From NCBI RefSeq assembly GCF_009870125.1, contig NC_046680.1, positions 7,750,001-7,814,000 of the forward strand: DNA of 64,000 nt, written 5' to 3'. Shown in pieces: positions 61,401 to 64,000 of this stretch. The first letter of the stretch is position 1, and the number at the start of each line of letters is the position of its first letter. A program made the position numbers and the translations under genes. The notes beneath the pieces were generated by a model. It had not been told where the DNA came from. It saw only the letters and a list, made by a program, of their open reading frames with translations, and searched no databases. The stretch is from Drosophila pseudoobscura (taxonomy: Eukaryota; Arthropoda; Insecta; Diptera; Drosophilidae).

Positions 61401-62842
61401 ACACATATAGAAGGCAATGAGTGGTGGACCTTGGGATGGGGACACGACACAGCTCATGATGGTGGTTAGATCGAGCGAGAGAGAGAGAGCGAGCGGGGGA
61501 GCGACAGCACAGCAATCACTGGCCACCGGCTTACATACCTTCCACATTGACCTCAATGTCTTCCAAACGGCCGCCATTGTGATTGATTACAAAAGAATTG
61601 GTCTGATGCACGGGTCCGGGTCCGCCGAGCGACACTTGGGGCCCGGCCACGCCCCCGCTGATGCCGACCGTTATGGGGCACCCGGGGACGGGCATTTTGT
61701 TGAAGGACACGTTAATCGTATGCTCGCACGACTCGGTGGGCACAAACGAAACGGAGAATCTGCCAAAAGAGAAAGAAATCAAGTGTAAGTGGCTGTACCA
61801 TGGGGAATATCCATCCAGTTCTCCGCTTACCTTGCACTGCCCTGCGGATGCACCTGCGTGGGAATGTTCTGTCCCTTGGCCGAAATGGTTATCTCCAAGT
61901 TGCCCTCACCGGCATCGCCCGCATCGACAGTAAACTGCACGGGTCGACCCATTGTGCCGCGGGAGACGCTGCCCACGACCACCTTGCTGGCGTCGTACGA
62001 CTTGGCCAGGAAGGGTGTGCCCTGGACGGCGAAGCCATTGTACTCCACATTTATCGAGTGCCCGCCGACGCTGGTGGGCGTAAATTCGGCCGTAAATCCG
62101 GCATGGATATCTCCCGTGACACGAACGGGCAACTCCCCGAGGGGACCGCGCACGCTGACGGCCAGCTCGGCGGCCCCGCCTCCGCTGACGGTGATGTGGA
62201 AGGAGGAGGGCCGGTTGACGGGGATGAGCTCCAGGTTGGAGAGATTGAGCAGGACGCGAGAGGTGTCCGCCACGGCGCAGACGAAGGGACAGCCGCGCAC
62301 CGTTTCGCCATTGAACTTGATGTCTATCAGGTGGGACTTGGCCTGCTCCGGCGTGAAAGAGACCAGGCAGCGACCGCCGCCCACCACCTGGACATGATTG
62401 GGGACTTCACCCTCATTGATGGATATCTCCAGCTGTCCCTCGCCCGCGGCACTCGCGTCCACGCGGAACTGGCACGGCTGGCCGACCACTCCGCCATTTA
62501 CTTCGGTCACTTGGATCAGACTGGAGTCGTAGACCTTGGCGATCAGAGGGCCACCAGCTATCTTCGTGCCATTGATGGACGCATCGATGACGTGCGTTCC
62601 CACTTCCGTGGGGACGAACTCGATGCGTGCAGCACCATTTGCCGCCTCATGGGTGACTCTGGCGTTCAGCTTTGACTTGTTGGGAGTCAAAACCGTTGCC
62701 ACGCACTCGCCCTTGCTCAGGCTTTGTCCAGGAGGCGGCAGTATCTCAAAAACCGCCGGCGTATTGGCGGGCACAAGGCGTGTGGATTCGCCCAGAGCGG
62801 TTAGGCCGGGTGAGGACATGATTTCAGCGTGCCACGGTGAAC
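55446..62842 (-). CDS. jbug: 3' part of a filamin-type repeat protein, probably jitterbug (jbug)
   Basis: Seven coding exons in the window, in transcript order 62842-61831, 61759-61539, 59742-59594, 59534-57440, 57380-55885, 55821-55642 and 55577-55446, all in phase, about 1760 residues, beginning mid-codon, so the gene continues to the right. The protein is a chain of immunoglobulin-like filamin repeats of about 95 residues; I count about 19 repeat-end motifs such as GSPFTCRV, GSPFLLKA, GSPFSCHI, GSPFRVDI, GSPFALKV and GSPFPVMI, with the usual AGxG cores. It ends EELRRFLQGI. No calponin-homology domain is in view; it should lie upstream. Filamins crosslink actin and anchor membrane receptors. 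The choice of jbug over cheerio rests on its place beside robo1 and Ppa (59A in D. melanogaster). Confidence 0.88.
59743..61538. other. 1.8 kb jbug intron
   Basis: The only long intron among the jbug exons seen complete here. It has AT-rich sequence with a TATA microsatellite at about 60596-60622, repeated GATACAGATAC-type units near 61215-61275, and GA runs near 61470. No further exon with filamin-like sequence was found; an alternative promoter or regulatory element could be here. Confidence 0.5.
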
Positions 62843-64000
62843 CTGCAATCGACACAGATAATGATGATCATGAATAATGATAGAAATAACAATAATATTT
62901 TCAATTTGAAGAGCTAATAAGGTCAATGCTAAACAATGATAGTTGACCCACAAAGAGAGTCGATGCAGCTGCACTTTTGATGAGATTGGAATGGTTTCGA
63001 TAGAGCTTAACTACAAGTACTACAATCAGATGCAATCTAGTGCAATCTGGAAGATGGAGGAAATGCAAATCACATAGACTATGTCTCTCTCTCTATCTAT
63101 CTATTTATCTCTCGAACTGCTCATGTACCCCTCGCATATCTTGGTTGGCTTCCGCTGAGACTTTGCATTGTTTCTCGCTGCCGCTCATTATAATTGTCGC
63201 AATCTCCATTTGCGCCGCCTCGCTGCAAACGACAAGTGCGTATCTGTATCATAAGCTGCGTGTCTGTGTCTGTGTATCTGTGTTGCAGGTGGGACAGGAA
63301 GGCAGGCAGGCAGGCAGGCAGCAGGCAAGCAGGCAGGCAGTCAGCTCTTTAGACAATCAGCTCTCAAGAGTCGATGCGACATAATTTGCCAAAGCTAGCT
63401 CAGGAATGTTTCACAACATTCAGCTGGCAAGCTCGATTCAAGCCTCATTAAATAGTTGGAGGAGCCCCAATTTGCGCCGGTGGGCTGGCGGTGGAGATTG
63501 CCGATGGCCAATTGGCTCGTTAAATGTTTGTTTGTTTACTGCCACTCCAGAGAAGTGCTCCGTATGCCCCGCGAGATCTCACAGCTGGGAGCCAATTTCA
63601 TTGGACGCGGAGGCCGAGATGATGCCGCCTCAGTTTTGTTTGCTGCCGGGCGCTCAAATTTACTTTTTTTTTCTGCAACTTTCCTTGCATTTCTCTTTTT
63701 GCAATTGTTGCACTTTTCCTTTTAGCGCAGTCGTTTGCAGTCCGCTGCTGCAGCCACTTTTTTTTATGGCTTTCCATGAAAATTGCCACAACGGTCAGGC
63801 GTCAGTTCGATGGAAAAAAAATCAAACTGTTGCGCTGTCATACTCGTAGCTCAAAACTCGCTTTGACTCGACTTCCCCCCTGCTGTTGGGTCTGTTGGGA
63901 CTGGCTAGCCCATGGCTTGCGCAAATCGTTTAACTTAGGATTTGTCTCTGGCTCACCCTGGGAAACTTTTACAACTTCTGTTTGCCCAACCAAAAAGAAA
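62843..64000. other. Right-edge part of a jbug intron
   Basis: No coding exon recognised up to the window end. A GGCA/GCAG repeat runs at about 63298-63341, and a pyrimidine-rich tract at about 63080-63120. The exon encoding the preceding filamin repeats lies beyond the window. Confidence 0.5.

Noticed and set aside
61800-62675. A 291-codon plus-strand frame
   Set aside because: Antisense shadow of the first jbug exon in the window.

Overview
The window is fruit-fly DNA: genus Drosophila, probably an obscura-group or similar non-melanogaster species. The evidence is short introns (mostly 50-70 bases), abundant simple repeats and near-complete reading frames for Drosophila landmark genes (RYBP, Ppa, robo1, a Plus-C odorant-binding protein cluster, and a filamin-repeat gene that fits jbug). 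In D. melanogaster these lie together around 58F-59A of chromosome 2R (Muller element C). Species assignment is an inference; gene identities come from recognising the translated proteins.

Layout. (1) 0.6-7.9 kb: a head-to-tail array of eight small plus-strand LITAF-like genes. Six have the usual membrane zinc-ribbon domain; two keep the cysteine pairs and the intron position but have lost the hydrophobic insert. (2) 8.2-9.7 kb: a diverged tandem repeat of about 213 bases, then RYBP (Polycomb-linked zinc-finger protein) with a Motif 6/Motif 1 housekeeping core promoter. (3) 9.7-24.6 kb: a gene desert of about 15 kb between the 3' ends of two converging genes, full of simple repeats. (4) 24.6-26.2 kb: Ppa, an F-box/leucine-rich-repeat protein, on the minus strand. 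(5) 26.2-32.3 kb: another gap, with one coding-like but eroded tract. (6) 32.3-37.6 kb: robo1 on the minus strand, 17 coding exons resolved, 1398 residues. (7) 38.7-38.9 kb: a 160-base foldback sequence upstream of robo1. (8) 39.4-45.5 kb: a DRC2/CCDC65 axonemal gene on the minus strand with an Obp59a-like gene nested in an intron on the other strand, followed by three Plus-C odorant-binding protein genes. (9) 45.6-55.0 kb: two complete tandem CFAP61-like axonemal genes, only 86 bases apart. (10) 55.4 kb to the right edge: the 3' part of a filamin-repeat gene, most likely jbug, on the minus strand, with about 19 filamin repeats.

The LITAF array probably gives endosomal/lysosomal membrane proteins. 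RYBP and Ppa act in chromatin silencing and ubiquitin-dependent turnover. Robo1 and Jbug act in axon guidance and at the actin cytoskeleton. DRC2 and the CFAP61 pair belong to the sperm or sensory-cilium axoneme and sit among secreted odorant-binding proteins. I saw no rRNA, tRNA, CRISPR array or retroviral/LTR-type element. The most unusual items are the two LITAF derivatives without a membrane insert, the CFAP61 tandem pair with copy-specific introns, the nested Obp gene, the two possible ends of DRC2, and the large convergent desert.
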